From Ophiothrix spiculata (lineage: Eukaryota > Echinodermata > Ophiuroidea > Amphilepidida > Ophiotrichidae), in NCBI GenBank assembly GCA_000969725.1, contig JXSR01S004054.1: 48,373 bases of DNA. One strand, 5' to 3'. The position numbers and the translations under genes are program-made. The notes beneath the pieces were generated by a model that saw nothing but the letters and a program-made list of their open reading frames with translations, searched no databases and was not told where the DNA came from. Below, in pieces: positions 48,201 through 48,373 of this stretch (its first letter is position 1; every line of letters starts with the position of its first letter).

Positions 48201-48373
48201 TTTGAGAAAGGCTTTTACGACGGGAATTCATAACAATTGGTAGATTTTAAAAGGTTCACCGTCGGACAACTTGAAGTTTTGAACTGTCAAGCTTTCGTCA
48301 GGAGTAGCTCTGACTTCTTCAGGACAAATATTATTATAAAGACATGTGGGCCGTCACTTCCCACTGATGACTC
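48200..48373 (-). mobile_element. Penelope-like retroelement edge (candidate)
   Basis: On the minus strand TGTCCTGAAGAAGTCAGAGC and CTCCTGACGAAAGCTTGACA form the CTGA(A)GA...GAAA arrangement typical of Penelope-like pseudo-LTRs with hammerhead motifs. The element continues past the window end, and no reverse transcriptase or GIY-YIG coding is visible. Confidence 0.45.
48269..48322 (-). ncRNA. Hammerhead-ribozyme-like core
   Basis: Minus strand: CTGAAGA (48316-48322), stem II GTCAG/CTGAC, GAAA (48293-48296), stem III GCTTGA/TCAAGT. Cleavage-site geometry is imperfect: the base after stem III is G in the simplest fold, and stem I is short. It may be degenerate. Confidence 0.35.

Noticed and set aside
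40946-48373. N-terminal COQ4 exons
   Set aside because: I looked on the minus strand for an NPYRHDMVA-like block and did not find it; a short or diverged exon could have been missed.

Overview
This is a gene-poor, AT-rich metazoan nuclear window: spliced genes with GT-AG introns of up to several kilobases, one 50-N assembly gap, and intergenic and intronic DNA packed with small terminal-inverted-repeat (TIR) elements. The gene content (WDR31, COQ4 and a RING/coiled-coil/propeller TRIM-like gene) and the repeat types (poly-G-ended TIR elements, AGGTCA arrays) suggest a marine invertebrate deuterostome such as an echinoderm or hemichordate. That placement is inference; no database search was possible and family assignments rest on recalled protein families.

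Layout. (1) Positions 6753-23323, plus strand: the last six coding exons of a WDR31 orthologue. They were joined by hand with matching phases at every junction and give 263 codons plus stop; the N-terminal exons lie upstream or were not recognised. (2) Positions 23.3-36.6 kb: intergenic, containing many small TIR elements, a tRNA-derived SINE and no convincing gene. (3) Positions 36681-40945, minus strand: the last three coding exons of COQ4, with the intact HDxxH(x)11E metal motif. WDR31 and COQ4 are convergent. (4) Positions 43642-45183, plus strand: an intact single-exon gene for a 513-residue RING, coiled-coil, propeller-like protein, lying antisense in what is probably a 5' intron of COQ4. 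(5) From 45.2 kb to the end: repeats, including a TGACCT-rich array and a Penelope-like edge with a hammerhead-like core.

The most striking signal is in WDR31. Three consecutive WD exons and the segment just after the stop codon each carry an independent local tandem duplication. One triplicates a 5' splice site, and the first extra donor would add 34 residues in frame. One triplicates a 3' splice site, and only the last copy keeps the frame. One is a whole-exon copy broken by inserted elements. The second striking signal is a 523-bp miniature LTR retrotransposon inside a COQ4 intron. It has 209-bp LTRs, a 4-bp target duplication, a plausible primer-binding site and a polypurine tract, and each LTR holds a tRNA-Pro(CGG)-like segment. 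Several poly-G-ended elements show clean 8-bp target duplications, which suggests hAT-type mobilisation.
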